64,000 nucleotides of DNA from Moniliella sp. 'wahieum'. Taxonomy: Eukaryota; Basidiomycota; Moniliellomycetes; Moniliellales; Moniliellaceae. The notes under the pieces are model-generated. The model saw nothing but the letters and a program-made list of their open reading frames with translations, ran no database searches and was not told where the DNA came from. Below, piece after piece: positions 23,985-35,337 of this stretch. Each line of letters begins with the position of its first letter. Positions within the stretch are counted from its first letter, which is position 1. The stretch covers positions 372,001 through 436,000 of the forward strand of contig RSEE01000054.1 of NCBI GenBank assembly GCA_003971905.1, read 5' to 3'. A program made the translations under genes and the position numbers.

Positions 23985-24210
23985 AATTGATTGTGATTAT
24001 CACGGTAGTCACCGTGATAAGCTTCTATGACCCCTGTACCACATATACAAAAGCGTTAACTACTCTTTGAGAGACCAGCTTGGACAAGATGAGACTGTTC
24101 CTGGAAGTAATTTATTGGTGAAACCCGAGACCTTAAGGCTTTTCAACGTTGAACGTATAGTAATGAGAACGTTGACGATGTTGAGAACATTGACTCCGCC
24201 TCACACAGCC

Positions 24211-24346
24211 CTCAACGTCCTCAACCCTCGGCCTCAACTCTCAGAACTCAATCTCAACCCTCAGGCCTCAAGGCCTTAACGTTCAACCGTTCAACTTGAA
24301 CCCTCAACCCTCTCAGGCCTCAGGCCTTAACCCTCAATCGTTGACA
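24211..24346. repeat. Long heptad ladder, CTCAACC/CTCAGGC types
   Basis: From 24234 to 24342 sixteen TCA/TTA/TGA triplets follow one another at steps of 7, 7, 6, 7, 7, 8, 7, 8, 6, 7, 9, 7, 7, 7 and 8 bp. The units are CTCAACC, CTCAGGC, CTCAAGG, GTTCAAC and similar. Confidence 0.8.
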
Positions 24347-25629
24347 CATTATAAGACGAGGAAGTGCTATTGGATGATATTTTTAGCGCCTTGGCAGCCT
24401 TTTCGCTTGTGCTTCTGTTGGGGGGGTAGTGCTAGGCTTCACCTGCTCGTTATAAGATTTTTTAGTTTATAGTACGGATGGCACCATACTGCATCGGTCG
24501 CTGTTACCCTGTATGGCTGCCATACGTGTGGGCGGAAGCCGTTGTGCACACACCAATATGAGAGTTTCTTTACATATAAAAAGGGGTAAACGTTTAGGAC
24601 GTTTAGGGGCTTAGATGCAATTGGCAGAGAGACAGCGTAGCAGCAAGTCGGTATCGCTCCAATCTCGATAATTATATCTCATCTGCATTATTTTAGTCGC
24701 CACCAAGTCCAGACTCGCTGGTGGTGGAACCTTCACAACTGAACTACCAATCGGACGCGGAATGGGGTGGCGGCAATGGGGCTATAATAAAATGTATGGT
24801 GTTTCCATCAGGCCGGCACCAGGTGTGGCATGTGAGCGACGAACCATTTGAATAGCAGACGAGATCTTAGATCTTACTGCATAAAATCACTAGTGACTTC
24901 TGCACTTTTCCCCCCAGGTCTTACTGGTAGAATATATGGTGTTGTTTGCCGGTAGCCGCGCTTGTGCATCATTGACGAACTTTTGCTCATGTCATCATGT
25001 CATATGTCAGGCTCAGGCGCATCCCCGCTGAGACTCTTTTTCAGAGAAGGCTACTGTAGAACGATAGTGCGTTATCGTTTAGTACCGCTTGTGGTCGGTT
25101 CGACAAAATAGTTCGGACGGCCCAAAATCAAGAATAAGTGTTAGCCACAATAAGGCACGGTTCAAGAACCGAAGTAGTCATGATCCCTGTCATGTTCCCT
25201 GTCAACGGAGGTAGGTTCGGCAGGATCGCCCTTCTCCTGGTTTATGCTGTCTTTCGGTGCCTTGTTTGATGTCAAACGGACATGTACTTGTAATTCGGTT
25301 CAGGGAAATGCGACAGAAAATCGGCATACTGGCAATGGTTATAATGATTCGATGACGCGAATGAGGTATGGGTATAGAACAGAGCCATTCTACTATTATT
25401 TTTATTCAAGTTCTCTCGCTCTCGCTTCACATTTGCAGCAGTGCTCCAGCTCCATCTGAGCAACATCGAGACTCTCGTTCGGCACCGCTTCTCACTTGGG
25501 ACTCTTCGAGTCGTTCGGATACATCATTGTTGTCTCTCGATTCCAAACAGGGCATCATTGATGCATGGATATAGGAGGAGGACCACTGGGCCTACGGCCC
25601 GCCCAGCTTTTTGGTGCTTTGTCGCCACC

Positions 25630-25683
25630 TTAGCCACCGTTCCCCCTTCGCCACCGTAGCCACCGTTCCCCCGTCGCCAACAC
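25630..25683. repeat. 27-bp tandem duplication
   Basis: Two adjacent copies of a 27-bp unit beginning AGCCACCGTTCCCCC and ending in TCGCCACCGT (second copy diverging at its end). Confidence 0.65.
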
Positions 25684-26045
25684 CGACATCGAAATAATAT
25701 CACGGATACTTGCTGGCTGCGGGTGGCGTGAAATGTGGTACATTCATTGCATGTTTTCCCCCTATTCACGGTATACTGCTGGCCATAGGCCATTCTTACG
25801 GCGTGTATAGTCGTATGTGTCTTTGGCTTTTCGATGCAAAGTGTGTATATCGAAATTGTTTTGCTTTCAGGTGTCCCCCACGACACGCTGAGCGGGGGGA
25901 GGCTCTGGCACATATGTAACCTCTTTCTATTTCGTGCAAACATATACGATTCGGACCTGTAGAGAGAGCCGGTCTGGTACACGGCACTGGGTATATACTC
26001 ACAGTGCCACTCAGTGTACACTGGTCCTGAAAAGCAACTTCCCGC

Positions 26046-26087
26046 TTCAACGTTCAACGTAAACGCGTTACGCGTTAACATTCAACC
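26046..26087. repeat. Heptad array, TTCAACG to GTTACGC
   Basis: Six units in exact register: TTCAACG, TTCAACG, TAAACGC, GTTACGC, GTTAACA, TTCAACC. The unit type changes twice and returns without losing the 7-bp phase. Confidence 0.85.
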
Positions 26088-26218
26088 TGCAAAGGACCTT
26101 CCACGTACAAGCCGGGGTATCTGTGGCGCATGTGGGGGAAAGGAGGGGAGCGTGCACAGGTTACTAGTTACAAGCTGTTACATGTTACTGCTATCGTATA
26201 GTTTTGTGTGCGGACGCG

Positions 26219-26239
26219 TGTGACATGTGACATGCGACG
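26219..26239. repeat. Heptad array, TGTGACA type
   Basis: TGTGACA, TGTGACA, TGCGACG in register, the same unit series as at 19310-19337, 7 kb away. GTTAC-rich words lie just before it at 26159-26190. Confidence 0.78.
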
Positions 26240-26431
26240 CGTGTGATTGTGACGATCGGCGATGTGACCGACACCATGCATGATGCACTGACTCCACCGG
26301 TGACCGGAGAGAAGTTTATTAATGTGTAACGTTTAACCGGGTAAGCTTGAGCCAGGACGGCAACAGGCGGGAACCAGTATTTCGCAACGGGTAATGGTTA
26401 CCGGTTAAGCTTTAAGTAACACCCGTTTTCA

Positions 26432-26480
26432 GGTGGCTGGTGGCTGGTGGCTGGTGGCTGGTGGCTGGTGGCTGGTGGAC
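26432..26480. repeat. Heptamer array, six GGTGGCT
   Basis: Six perfect copies of GGTGGCT followed by GGTGGAC. The period is 7 bp, as in the other arrays, but the unit is not a near-palindrome and has no TCA/TGA core. Confidence 0.9.
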
Positions 26481-26499
26481 GTGGGCCACCCAGGAACAG

Positions 26500-26527
26500 G
26501 CTTGAAGCTTGAAGCTTCAATATTCAG
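26500..26527. repeat. Heptad array, GCTTGAA type
   Basis: GCTTGAA, GCTTGAA, GCTTCAA, TATTCAG in register. The CTTGAAG register is an odd palindrome, and junctions form AAGCTT. Confidence 0.85.
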
Positions 26528-27176
26528 TCCATCTACCTCCCTTTTGGGGGTGTTGGGATGGTCAATAGCCACCACGAGCAACCCATTGCCAGTGCCAAGA
26601 AGCTTCAAGCCTTCGAGCTTCGGCGGTGGAGACAGCTACGATACGCGATACACAGACACCCTGTGCCCGCCATGCGTGGGATGTATGACCTGTGTTTACA
26701 TATGTTCTTCTTCATTTTTGGCTGGCACAGGCCAGGGGCCCCATCACCACTTGAGACAAAACCACCCCTCCAAAACAAACATAGGGACCCCTATACTGTT
26801 CCTACCTGGTGCCTACAGGTGCCTGTAGTGCTGGAGCCGAGCAACTAACCGCGTACGGGTTGCACGTTGCCTGCGGGTCCGGGAGCCCTAGCCGTGTCTA
26901 TTGGAGTTCTGGGCTTGGCGGCGCTTTCCTCTGTGGACGGGTCCGCAGACCCTACTGCCCTACTGCAGTCACCGCGAAGGGCCACACCCTGCCACTCCAT
27001 GTAAAAGGACGAAAAACAACCACCCAGTTAACTATTGGCAACACAATGGACGTTACGTGTTCCTCTATGAAACAGGCTGTCATGCAGTCATGTATTCGAA
27101 CTCAAAGCTTAAGCGCTTGGGGCTTCAACGTGAACGTACGTGCCACAGAGAAGAAGTCTGTGGCATGCTCTGCGAG

Positions 27177-27232
27177 CGCTCACCCGCTCATCCGCTCAGC
27201 GCTGAGGCTCAGCGCTCATGCGCTCATGGGCC
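27177..27232. repeat. Heptad/octad ladder, GCGCTCA type
   Basis: TCA/TGA triplets start at 27180, 27188, 27196, 27203, 27209, 27216 and 27224, in GCGCTCA-like units of 7-8 bp. AGCGCT palindromes form at junctions. Confidence 0.7.
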
Positions 27233-27829
27233 CAGCTTTGGAAACTTCAACCGCTTCAACACATCATACATCATGCGTCGTCATGCATCACCTAAACCAT
27301 TCAATATTCCACGTTCGACCTATGCTCTCCGTATCCATATCCATTCCCCTTCGCCTTAGGCCTTACGGATGCGCCGGTCCATCAGTGGCTGCTCCTAATA
27401 GTGATCAGCGTCTAGAAACAACAGTGGCACTTATCGAAATCATTAACCGATGTGAGTGACATCTATCCTATATCTTACCCCCATTGGCGCAGAGAAAACG
27501 TGAATGTGTATCGTCAGCGTGTCAGCGAACTTATGAGCGCAGGACCATCTGTGGCATCAAACTGGTTTAGCGGCGCCGGTAGCCCAAACCCGGATCCATT
27601 TCCGATGCATTCCTTCCAATATTCCGTCCAAGATGACAGGAATATTCTCTGGCCTCTGTAGCTCATACCTACAATGCAATGTACCATCAACTGCCTGCTC
27701 TCTGGTCTTCTCTACACCATCAATAACCAAATGCTGATGGGTGGCAAAAGAAGAAACGTCAGCGCGTCAGCGTCAAGCTTCAAGTCGATTCGCCCCAATA
27801 GTTACTAGGTATTCATAGTCGCTATAGTC

Positions 27830-28042
27830 AGTCACTAGTCACTAGTCACATCGGTCCCGCTGGTCACACTAGTCACTTCTTGATTAGACTAGTCGCTCGC
27901 TAGGATCTAGTCAGCACTCGTACGTACTCAGTACTCGATACTCAGTGAGGTACTCAGGTGCTCGAGAGTACTCAGGCCTCAGGCCTCAGGACTCAGGTAC
28001 TCAGCAACCAAGCTTCTTCAAGCTTCAAGCTTCAAGCTTTAA
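27830..28042. repeat. Heptad arrays AGTCACT, ACTCAGT, CCTCAGG and CTTCAAG in succession
   Basis: AGTCACT repeats at 27830-27850. TACTCAG-type units then start near 27926 (TCA/TCG at 27928, 27935, 27942), CCTCAGG types follow (27972, 27979, 27986, 27993), then CTTCAAG types (28018, 28025, 28032). Four odd-palindrome classes follow one another within about 210 bp. Confidence 0.82.
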
Positions 28043-28685
28043 GCCCAAAACCACTAGGTTCTAGACTCTAGTCACTTAAGTTACTATTTACTAGTCATTT
28101 GCCAAAGCGACCAAACTCGATCTCGTCGATAGTCACTCTAGTCACTAGTCACTTGCTTGCAGTCACATGTCACAGCGACCTGTCTTCCATCTGGAGCGAG
28201 TGGATGGAGTCACAGTGGGGCTAGGCGGAACCCGCGGAGCCCCGGGTTAAATACCGATAAAACCACATCAACATAGGAAACGCGAGAAGTATAAGAAGCT
28301 GGGAGATAAATAGTAAGAGAAGTTGAGAATGTTGAGAGAAGCTGATGCGCTGATGTCGATGATGTCGATGATGGTCTATTGCAGTAACATGTAACAGTCA
28401 ATGTTCATGTTTTTAACGTGATAGCCTAACCGCTTGACGCTACAAAGCCTGCAGATGGTAGCCTCTGGTAGGCCGTCGTATAGGCTGGGGGGAGGGGGGG
28501 GGGGACTGATGCACTGATGAGACGCGGCGAGCTGCGCGGCGTATGCAAAACCAAGGCGCTATTAGCTACTACTTTCTAGTAGCTGTAGTTACTGATGGTT
28601 ACTAGTTGCTAGTGACCGGTGACCTTCTCTAACTTTTCACTAGTGAGACTGTGACATGTGTGACTAGTGACTGCATTATTAGCAC

Positions 28686-28713
28686 GTTACGCGTTACGCG
28701 TTAGGCCTTAGGC
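28686..28713. repeat. Heptad array, GTTACGC to TTAGGCC
   Basis: GTTACGC, GTTACGC, GTTAGGC, CTTAGGC in exact register. The array drifts from the CGTTACG to the CCTTAGG type. Confidence 0.85.
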
Positions 28714-30144
28714 CGGCCGGCTGAGGTGTCTCCGAGCCCTGTCGGAAAATAGGCGGCATGGTTCCCGGTACGCTTAGACCCTTAGGCTTCAGGAAAGGCC
28801 TTAGGTATCTTGGCATAGAGAAACGCAGTGTCACATTGCCGCCGGCACGGCGTCACGCGCCACTGCGCCACCACCCAATACCCAGAAAAAGGTCGTCTTC
28901 TGGATGGCTTTTTTCAAGCTTTTGATGACCCTTGCCTCGGGGGTTCTGCGGTCACGCTCAAGGCTCACCGGTCGACAGTCATCCGCCACCAGTCACACGG
29001 TCACGGGCTACGCATCCTACATTGCATGTCACATTGTAGCAGATCCCAGACTAGTCGCGCCTATCCCACACCTCCATCATGTCACAGGGATCACATATGT
29101 TACACTCGGCGTCACATGCGTCACATGTCACAGCCATCCTGTCGTCACCACGTTACTATTTGCTAACTGCTTGCCCTGTCCATGTCACTATCACTAGTCA
29201 CTGTCACACTGTTGCACGAAGCTGCTGGTACGCTCGGTGGGCGGTGGTGCACTGGAAACTCGAGGGAACATAGTGAACATGGGAACGTACTCGAACGAAC
29301 CGTCGTGATGTTCTGCCTGGGCACAGCAGTGCGTCAGTGACCGAGCGATCCGCCTACCGCTGAGGCTCAGCGGTGATGCTCAACTCTCAATCTCACGCCT
29401 CCAACCTTCAAGCTGCAAGCTTCCCGGCCAACATTTCGCCCCAAGCGCACCCCTTTCGACATACTACGTAGCGGGAATACAAAGCCGTAAGCGGCAACAG
29501 GCAAGTACGGGTAAGGGGTACGCGCCACGCCCTGCACCGCAACGCCCCAGGCCGCTCAGTCTGAGCACTCAGTCAGTACCGGAAGTACTCGACCTGAGGC
29601 CTGTGGCCAAAGTGCTAACCGGTGCCACCATCCACAACACTCTCCCCTGCCCTGGCCGGCACACAACACACAATCCAGCACACGCCGCGCTGTCACCAAG
29701 TCACAAGTCACATGTGAGCCGGCGAGGCGCCTGAAGCTTGAAGGCAGGCCCACGTCCCTGCCCTCCCAGTCGCCCTACCTGACCACTCGGCACCACAGTA
29801 CCTCCTTCCTCGTTCCCACCACCACCACCACCTCCTCTCTTACTTCGCTCCTCGCTCCTCCACTCGACCCTACACTCCCGTTCGAATTGGCTCCCGCCAG
29901 CGATTGGCTACAGCAGAACGCAGCGGCACCTTATACACCCACCGCTGCCTTTCTCGCTCCCTTGTCACTCGTTGGGGTCTGCTCTTCGTCTCCCTTTCTT
30001 TCACTCTACCCTTGCCGCTGTTTCGACTCGTCTCGTCTCGTCCCTACCCGACCCGTCTCTTCTTCTCTCGTCCCGTCCCGGCCCGTTCCGTCCCTTCTTG
30101 TCTTATCTCGTACTTTCTTGTTTCCCATTTTTCATTTTGTTCGC

Positions 30145-32473
30145 GATGACGTTTTCGACTTCTCCTGCTCTCGCCACTTCAACTCTTGGCATTACCCCCA
30201 TGGCACATCTCTGCAAGGTACCCCTCCCGTCTCTCCTCGGACTTCGCCCTCCCCAGACACGCCGGGCGAATCCAAGGTCTCCAAGTCGACCACTCGCTCC
30301 CCCTCGTCCTCTCGCAAGGCTCAATCTGCCGGCCAACGCAAGAGATCGTCTATCGGTGGGGCCACCGCGTCCGCCAACCAGGCACCTGCACAATGTGAGC
30401 AGGAAGACGATGACCTGTCCACTACCGTCTCCATGGCATGTACTTTTTGCCGCCAACGGTACGTTTCTCGTGTTTGGCTATTCATTGATTTTTTACAATC
30501 ACACCTACTAACCGTCTTTCTTAACCCTTTTCGTCATTGTAGCAAGATCAAATGCAACAGCGCCAAGCCGGTCTGCAGTGCTTGCCACAGCTATGGCCGC
30601 AAGTGCGTTTACCAGGCGGTTCACGGCTGAAGCCAACGCGGCATTGCGCCTTGCCAAGCGCACTCGTCGAGCCCGCCTGGCTGCCTCTTAATCCTGTGGC
30701 TCCGTCGCTGCAGTCGTGCTTGTTAGCCAAAAGGTTGTGGCTAACGTGACCACTCGGGTGCACCAGCACACAGCGCACTCAACCAGATTGACGAGTCGAT
30801 GCAGGTCTGGCCTTGTACTCAGACAATGGCGAATCGCTCTCGCATCTTCACCACGCCGTTCGCTCGCCCGACGATGGTGTGGTGAACCGTGCCTCCACCC
30901 CAGTCAACTTGGATGAACTTCTTACCGTCGATTCCGATGTGCAGCCGTCAAGTCGAGGTGAATATACCTCGCTTCACCCTATGTACGCGATTCCAGGCGA
31001 GGCCAGTGCCGCCACCCCGTTTGCTCCCAGAGCTCATCATCAAGCTCAGAGTTACTCCCACTCCGCTGCCCCATCTATTCCATGTGGTAAGCTAGAGGGA
31101 CCCGTAGTACCTCCCAACGAAATCCTCAGCTTGTCGGGGTACGTGCCTTCGGTCAACCTTGGCAAGCCGATGTGCCTCCTGTCCCGTTACCGTCTCCTCT
31201 CGATTCGAGGTCTCCAAGCAACATGGGTTCGGCCATGCCCACCTTTATGCCCGTGTGGCCCGATACGCCGAATGCGGTACCGTTTACGTCCTCCAAACAC
31301 CGTTTCCGGATCGCCATTGCCCATGCTGTTTACCCCGCAGCCCTCGATGGGACGGACGAAGGAGTGGGAGGGTACTGCTTCCGAGACATGGTGGAGTGCC
31401 CCCTGCCCTTCGCGTTCGTTGCCTTCCTCCTTCTCTGCTCTATCGGGACCGGGACCGGACTCCATGTTCTGCGACCCCAACAACGTGTTGCGCCAGAACC
31501 GGTCGTGGATGGCGAGCAACCTAGGTATGGCAAACTCCCCGCTGCGAATTCCTCGTCCGAGGGTGGCACGGAGACCTCTTCATCAGCGGTGGGAGCCAAT
31601 GGCAGCAAGTGACCCAGCTAGGCTCTTGTGTTGATCTTGACCTCTCCCTCCTGCCGGAGAAGATGGGGGAGGCCATGTCGACGTCCTCTGCTGCCCCCAT
31701 GCAAGGGCTGTCTCAAGCTTGGACCAACAGCCACCCGGGTTGGCAAGCTGGTGCAGGGTTTACCCTCCCGAACACGGAGGCTACGACGGAAACGGTTGCG
31801 ACGGAGATCAAGTCGAGGGAAGCGATGGAGTGGGACTTGTCCCGCACTCCTCCACTTTCTCCCTCGCTTTCTCCGTGGCCGTCGGAGGCAGGGACGGTTG
31901 ATCAATCGGTAAGCACTCGGCGGGAGCTGCGCCGGCCCGTGGTTGTCAATCCTCGCCTATACCATGTGATTGAGGTCATGAAGCAGATCCAAACCCCCGC
32001 GCAAGTGAGTCCGCTGGCTCGCCGCCGCCTAGCACGGCAAGCGCAGTCGACCGCTGCACACTGGACCGGTCCGAGCGTTGGTCCGGGTTCGAACGACGGA
32101 TCAAGTGTGCCAACCAAGACGGGCAGCACCTTGCTCGGCGATCCCAACCAACAGTCAGGCGCAGGGTTCTGTTGGAGTTGGACATGGCTGATTTGCTACC
32201 TAGCTCAACCCGTCTCAGTGGAGCACACCGTGCCTCGTTGAGCGTGGGCTGAGCTTTTGTCCCCTTTACTCCAACCACGGATGATCTGCTCACCCCCCCT
32301 CGCCTGAACGGCTGCCGGCTGGGTCAGATTATGCCCCCCCTCCCATACTGGGGCTCATGGAATCGTCCTGCATGCCCACACAGGAGGAGCTGCTTGTGTC
32401 GGAGTTTATGGTGGACGACCCCTTTGCCATGTCGCTTAATCTTGGTGATCAAGCTATGTCGGCGGGGGTATGA
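30145..32473 (+). CDS. Zn(II)2Cys6 binuclear-cluster transcription factor
   Basis: This is a fungal-specific DNA-binding regulator acting in the nucleus. The start is taken at 30145 (MTFSTSPALATSTLGITP). A Ser/Pro-rich stretch leads to the cluster ACTFCRQR, then an intron (30459-30542, GTACGT, branch CTAAC near 30510, TTGTAG), then KIKCNSAKPVCSACHSYGRK and CVY. All six cysteines have the usual spacing. Further pieces follow in changing frames: AEANAALRLAKRTRRARLAA, VEYTSLHPMYAIPGE-like text, QTPAQVSPLARRRLARQ, LLELDMADLLPSSTRLSG and a C-terminus ESSCMPTQEELLVSEFMVDD ending MSAGV, TGA at 32471-32473. No fungal-TF middle-homology domain is recognised. Target genes cannot be inferred. Confidence 0.8.
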
Positions 32474-33294
32474 TGTCCACAGGGCCTCCCGTGCCACAAC
32501 GTCTGTGGAAACGCGTTGGAGGTTTATCTTTTTTTTGTTCTTTTGTCACCCCTGTCACCATCTAACCAGCATCCTTGTTTGGGCTGGCCGATGTGGGTGC
32601 GGTGCTGATTGTCAGTTGTGATCCTATGACATGACTGTCTCTCCGGCATCCTTGCTTGCACCCTATCGTACTCTCCGCCCCATCACTTCCCCTAAACTGC
32701 TTTCTTTTATGTATGTCGACTCATATCATTCAAGTTTTTATGCTCCCATACGAGCTACACCCCTGCCTTTTTGCCCGTTCCCGTTCCCATTCCCTTCTCT
32801 CTCTGTTGGTTGCCCGGCTGGAAAGATGGAGTATTCGAAACACGAACATGCCCTCTTCCTGGAAGAAATTCGGCATGGCTCCATCCTTTCCTGGCCCCCT
32901 TGCTCTTGTCCCGCTTTATCCCCCTTATATGACGGCCTTTTGCTGTCCATGGTTGTGTCTATTGTTAACATCCTGTCGCTTTACTCTGCGCATAGTTGAC
33001 CCCTCCCCTCCCCCGCCCCGCACCTGTAGACCTATCAGGTCTGATGGAAACACTCGTACTAGTGCGGCCAACAAAGATATTTTGTCATCCTTTCCTAATA
33101 TTGCCGCACATGTGTCTTCATATCGTCTCATCGCGCCGTATAGGATCGATCCACGATCATTTTGACCGTCACTCTAGCCACTCCGACACGGAAACAATTC
33201 TCCTTGGTGCAGAGCAACAACAGCATGACGCATTGGGGGGAAACTGGTGGTGCTCAGTTGTAGTGACGGTAGTAACATCGCGTAGGTTGTGGGC
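32474..33294. other. Intergenic, no supported gene
   Basis: This is the pyrimidine-rich space between the Zn2Cys6 gene and the 3' end of Trm82. Open stretches are short and show no domain. It probably holds the 3' UTRs of both convergent genes. Confidence 0.5.
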
Positions 33295-35102
33295 CTATGG
33301 CGTGAACGTGGTCGAGCGCATGGCATAGCATGTGTATCTGCGGAGAGGACACTCTATGGCCTCAGCTGGAGCGATAGATGCAACTGCACCGTGTGCTACA
33401 AATGCATATATTAAGCCATCCGTGGGCAAGTGATCCAATGCGAAGCGCCAGGGACGAACGATAGGATCTAGCTTATACCCCTGCTGCTTGGTCGCCAAAC
33501 AAGGCGCGCAAGTTCTTTTCCCTTCCTGCTGCCCGACGACCAGGCGATGGCGGCGCGCATACGCGCCTCGGGCGAGTCTGTCTGCCGCCGACCCATCCGA
33601 TGCGGTCTTGGGGAAGGAGGAGAGCGCAGGGTACAAGTCCAACGATGCTGGACCTTGGCGTCCCAGTACCTCCAAGGATGGCCGAGATTCGTCGTTTGCA
33701 GCTAGCATTGGCGCGAGACCAGCACAGAGAGGCGAACCACAGCCAGCGTTCCCTCCTTTAGAGCTGGAGAGCAAGCAAGTCCCGCCCTTGCGACTCGGTC
33801 CCAGGAGAGGGCCGACGCGCGTGTCCAGCGATAACGTACAGGTCTCCGCTACCACGGCAGCGTGGAGGATAGTTGGCCAAGGTCGAGGGTGGTCCCTCGT
33901 TGCTACCACTGAAGAGGGTGGACAGGAGGATTGAAGGGCGGTACTGGCCTCGAGACGGAGGAGAACGTGGGTAGCCTGCTTCGAACCGGGGGCGGCCAGG
34001 AGGCTAGTTGGACAATGGCGAGATGGCCGTCCCTGGATGGAGTTGCCTCCTCGCAGGGAGCGCTCCGTCTCGTCCCAGAGGGGGAGGCGGAGCACGCGGC
34101 CGGGAGCAGGCAGGACGTCGGTGCGGACGTACTTGGCCAGCAAAGCCGAGTCCAGCTCAATGTGGCCAGGAAGGCGTGGGCCGCAGATGCGGGCGCAGGG
34201 GAGGAGGCGGGGTAATTGGGCAGGTAGTCGCTTAGGCGAAGCGTGCTGCCGCCATCGGCAGAGAGCAGCGCCGACTTGCGCGCGCCCTCGGATGGGTACG
34301 GGACAACCAGCAACGCCCCAATGAAGGATGCGCGCCCAGCACGTAGTTTCTACGACCCATCCGGACCGTTGGGGCCCCCAGCGGGAGATGCGGATATGCT
34401 CGTCGCGGTCCGCAGTGATCACGAGTCGGGGGGACCGGGCCAGCGTACGTGGTTGATACGGGCAAAGGGGCAAATACAGCGTCGGTAAGCATCCCCACGG
34501 CCGATGCGGGGACTAAGAGCATCAGAGGGGTCAAAGAGCCCATGTCGGCCGTCCCGTTGGGGGTAGCTTGGTAGTGGGGAGAGGGGAGCCGGCCTTGGGA
34601 ACCGGGAAGGAACGTACACGCCATGCCGATCGCCCACCAGAAGGTGGAAGTCGCCCTTTGATGCCGCAGGCTCCAGAGGAAACGGCAGCGGCTTGGGCAG
34701 ATGGAGGGAGATGGCTTCTTTGCCATAGGCAAGAGGGATGCTTGTCGCAGGCTCGTGAAGGGAAGGTCAACGGCAGGTACCAGACGCGCAGCGTCTTGTC
34801 GTCTCCGGCTACAGCAAGCGCCGAGGCATCGGGGGAGAAGGATGCGATTCTAGGAAAAGACAGCTGTGCAGAATGGGCTGCGTCCACCTGTTTGCCCTGG
34901 GGCTGGGATGCAGGCGCAGTGTAGGAGAGCGAGCAAGGCAGATGGGCTACTTGCACCGCCTCGCCGGCCGTCGTGTCGAGGGGGACGGCCCAGAGCGCGA
35001 GCGAGGCCGCGGTAAGCAGCGCCAGGAAGCGGTAGCTGGATCCGGGGGCGCCAAGGGAGGCGCTGGCGGCGACGAGGGGACGGGGAGGCGGTCGGAAGCC
35101 AT
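33295..35102 (-). CDS. TRM82: tRNA (guanine-N7)-methyltransferase non-catalytic subunit Trm82 (WDR4)
   Basis: It is the WD40 partner of Trm8, needed for m7G46 in tRNA. The start is taken at 35102 (MASDRLPVPS). A propeller blade reads ASFSPDASALAVAGDDKTLR then VWYLPLTF. The diagnostic block is SAVGMLTDAVFAPL, then LVITADRDEHIRISRWGP, YVLGAHPSLG and LLSADGGSTLRLSDYLPN, which matches the Trm82/WDR4 signature (vertebrate and yeast proteins have a TSDRDEHIRVS-like motif here). Frame changes occur near 34960, 34700, 34480 and 34300. The C-terminal third is in a single long frame to 33295, but its family match is weak, so the stop is approximate. It is divergent from Rrp14, with 235 bp between starts. 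Confidence 0.8.
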
Positions 35103-35337
35103 GGCGGATGGGCCGGTGAGCGGTGCGGGAGGAAGGGGAGGGGTGGGGGCGGGCAGGCAAAATCACAGGCCGGCGGGGGCGAGATTCCGCGGGCAGAAAA
35201 TTGGATTCCGCGGTGAGACGCAGGGCTGCCTCTGAAAAAAAATTATTGCCGCGGGGGCGCCTTTGCAGTTTCCTCTGCTCTCTCTGCCCTCTGTGCTGCC
35301 TGTCTGCTCTGCCGCCCAGCGCTCTCCCGCCCCCACC
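35103..35337. promoter_or_regulatory. Shared promoter region of Trm82 and Rrp14
   Basis: These 235 bp lie between the opposed start codons of two RNA-biogenesis genes. It is GC-rich, with an A run at 35237-35244 and CT-rich sequence near 35275-35300. No TATA box is seen. A shared promoter is inferred from arrangement alone. Confidence 0.5.

Larger units (their letters stand above)
18700..29880. other. Gene-free block of about 11 kb rich in heptad near-palindrome arrays
   Basis: No open frame here shows a known domain, codon bias or homologous pieces in successive frames, unlike every genic interval in the window. Composition is less GC-rich than the flanks. The sequence is packed with short self-complementary words (ACTAGT, ACATGT, GTTAAC, AAGCTT, AGGCCT, ATGCAT, AGCGCT, GGTNACC), often in arrays with a 7-bp period. 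The main arrays are listed separately. One dispersed repeat lies at 20870-21035. A candidate centromere, heterochromatic island or repeat graveyard are all possible; see findings. Confidence 0.7.

Noticed and set aside
25524-26081. 185-residue minus-strand open frame in the gene-free block
   Set aside because: No domain, no codon bias like neighbouring genes, and it overlaps a heptad array and a tandem duplication.
19303-28713. Internal telomeric repeats
   Set aside because: Unit sequence varies widely and no G-rich TTAGGG-like tract is present; the arrays are strand-symmetric, unlike telomeres.
18700-29880. CRISPR-like array
   Set aside because: The repeats are 7-bp units without 25-40 bp identical repeats and spacers, and the genome is fungal.
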